Below are positions 5,317 through 6,125 of a DNA stretch of 6,125 nucleotides, piece after piece; positions within the stretch are counted from its first letter, which is position 1, and the number at the start of each line of letters is the position of its first letter. The stretch covers positions 1 through 6,125 of the forward strand of contig JAHWJV010000230.1 of the NCBI GenBank assembly GCA_019348265.1. Reading direction: 5' to 3'. The notes below the pieces were generated by a model. It ran no database searches, was not told where the DNA came from, and saw only the letters and a program-made list of their open reading frames with translations. This DNA is from Gemmatimonadota bacterium. GTDB lineage: Bacteria > Gemmatimonadota > Gemmatimonadetes > Longimicrobiales > Longimicrobiaceae. The translations under genes and the position numbers were made by a program.

Positions 5317-6125
5317 GACCTGTCCTCGCCTCGCAGCGCCCGCGCGACGGCGGTGCGGACCACCGGGTCAGCGTCGCTCGCGGCGGTCGCCAGCGCCTTA
5401 TGCGCCGAGGGGTGGCGCACCCGGGCGAGTCCGAGCGCCGCGCAGGCGCGGATCTCCGGCGTCTCCGTTCGGCCCATCCAGCTCTTGGCGTTGAGCGTCT
5501 TGTCCAGGAGAGGGACGGCTTCCGCGCCGCCGAGCCGGCCGTACGCCTCGTAGAAGGCGATCTTCTCGCTGCGGTCCGCGGCTCGCAGCCGTTTGGACTG
5601 GATCGCGGCTTCCAGCGTCCCACGGGCGGCGTTGTACTCGAGGGCTGCCAGACCGCGCGCGGCCTCGATCCGGACGTCGCGCTCCGGGTCCTCCAGCAGC
5701 CCCTCCAGCGACCGGCCCGCGACGGCCGCCTTGAGCGCGACCAGGGCGTTGATCGCCGCCAGCCGCACCTCCCACTGGGGGTGCGCGAGGAGGCGCATGG
5801 TCGCCGTCGAGGCGGCCCCGATACCGAGCTCCCCGACCCAGCGGGCGGCGGCCGCCACGATCTGCGGGTCGGGATCGTCGAGCAGGCGCGTCACCTCGTC
5901 CCGGTTGTCGTTCGCGAGCCGCTCGACCACTCCCTCGAAGGCGCGGCGCACGTCCGGGCGGTTGATGGTGGTGCTCGCGCGGGCTAGCGGGGCGAGCGCC
6001 CCGGGAGGGAAGTAGCTGAAGAGGGTGGAAACCGCCGGGTCTGGCAGGATCTCGGGGTCGTCCTCGACCATCTTCACCAGCTGGGCGATGGTCTCGCCGC
6101 TGGAGAGCTGCGAAAAGAGCTCCCG
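5313..6125 (-). CDS. HEAT-repeat protein (partial, N-terminus beyond the window)
   Basis: The frame is open from the TGA at 5315-5313 to the right edge, giving 270 visible residues. The 16 codons before the GTG at 6077 (RELFSQLSSGETIAQL) read as ordinary protein, so that GTG is probably not the true start. The protein is alpha-helical, with about five HEAT-like repeats recognisable by the pattern D-P-x-x-x-V-R-x-A-A-x-x-A-L: DDPDPQIVAAAARWVGEL, HPQWEVRLAAINALVAL, DPERDVRIEAARGLAAL, TPEIRACAALGLARV and DADPVVRTAVARALRG. Such repeats make curved scaffolds for protein binding. No catalytic motif is visible. The 4-bp overlap with the HD-GYP gene suggests the two are produced together and may interact, perhaps with the HEAT protein as adaptor; that is inference. 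The specific function is unknown. Confidence 0.85.
   Translation of the reverse strand, partial: RELFSQLSSGETIAQLVKMVEDDPEILPDPAVSTLFSYFPPGALAPLARASTTINRPDVRRAFEGVVERLANDNRDEVTRLLDDPDPQIVAAAARWVGELGIGAASTATMRLLAHPQWEVRLAAINALVALKAAVAGRSLEGLLEDPERDVRIEAARGLAALEYNAARGTLEAAIQSKRLRAADRSEKIAFYEAYGRLGGAEAVPLLDKTLNAKSWMGRTETPEIRACAALGLARVRHPSAHKALATAASDADPVVRTAVARALRGEDRS
5323..5327 (-). promoter_or_regulatory. Ribosome-binding site of the HD-GYP gene
   Basis: GAGGA on the minus strand lies six bases before the ATG at 5316. It sits inside the last codons of the HEAT gene, whose stop overlaps the start as ATGA. This arrangement supports ATG 5316 as the start and suggests termination-reinitiation coupling. 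Confidence 0.6.

Noticed and set aside
4042..5553. Long plus-strand open frame of 503 codons opposite the HD-GYP and HEAT genes
   Set aside because: The minus strand carries clear HD-GYP and HEAT motifs. The plus frame is rich in Arg, His, Asp and Val, matches no family, and reflects high GC.
6075..6077. GTG as the true start of the HEAT-repeat protein
   Set aside because: The frame stays open and protein-like for all 16 codons to the right edge, and no ribosome-binding site stands out before this GTG.

Overview
The window is GC-rich, densely coding bacterial DNA. The style of the RqcH, TrpA, HEAT and HD-GYP proteins suggests Gemmatimonadota or a similar high-GC free-living lineage. This is an impression from the proteins; there is no marker gene. 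No rRNA, tRNA, CRISPR array, transposase or phage gene is visible.

Layout. The left end (1-605) does not read as one locus. It contains the C-terminal half of an NAD(P)-dependent 6-phosphogluconate/3-hydroxyisobutyrate dehydrogenase-like protein (plus strand, to about 383). This runs in frame into about 52 codons of a nitrite/sulfite reductase (to about 539), followed by about 66 bp I cannot place. The 3' side of panB (minus strand) begins abruptly at about 606. panB lacks its normal C-terminal end, and its frame stays open to the left edge. Contig-end or library chimerism is the simplest explanation; a genuine rearrangement is possible. From 606 onward the window looks coherent. panB (606-1331, minus) is divergent from an NFACT-family rqcH gene (1429-3084, plus) across a 97-bp spacer that holds a perfect 10-bp inverted repeat. 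rqcH converges on trpA (3081-3896, minus), and their stop codons share the four bases TTAG. trpA overlaps the upstream HD-GYP gene (3874-5316, minus) by 23 bp. The HD-GYP gene overlaps a HEAT-repeat gene (5313 to beyond 6125, minus) by an ATGA.

How the genes fit together. panB starts pantothenate/CoA synthesis. rqcH is expected to act in ribosome-associated quality control by adding C-terminal alanine tails to stalled chains. trpA makes indole for tryptophan synthesis. The minus-strand trio HEAT -> HD-GYP -> trpA is tightly overlapping and probably one translationally coupled operon. That places a tryptophan enzyme directly behind a putative cyclic-di-nucleotide phosphodiesterase, with no trpB next to it within the window. 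I found no convincing new defence or mobile system. The points most worth checking are the mosaic left end, the HEAT/HD-GYP/trpA coupling, the inverted repeat between panB and rqcH, and the divergent N-terminal motifs of the RqcH homologue.
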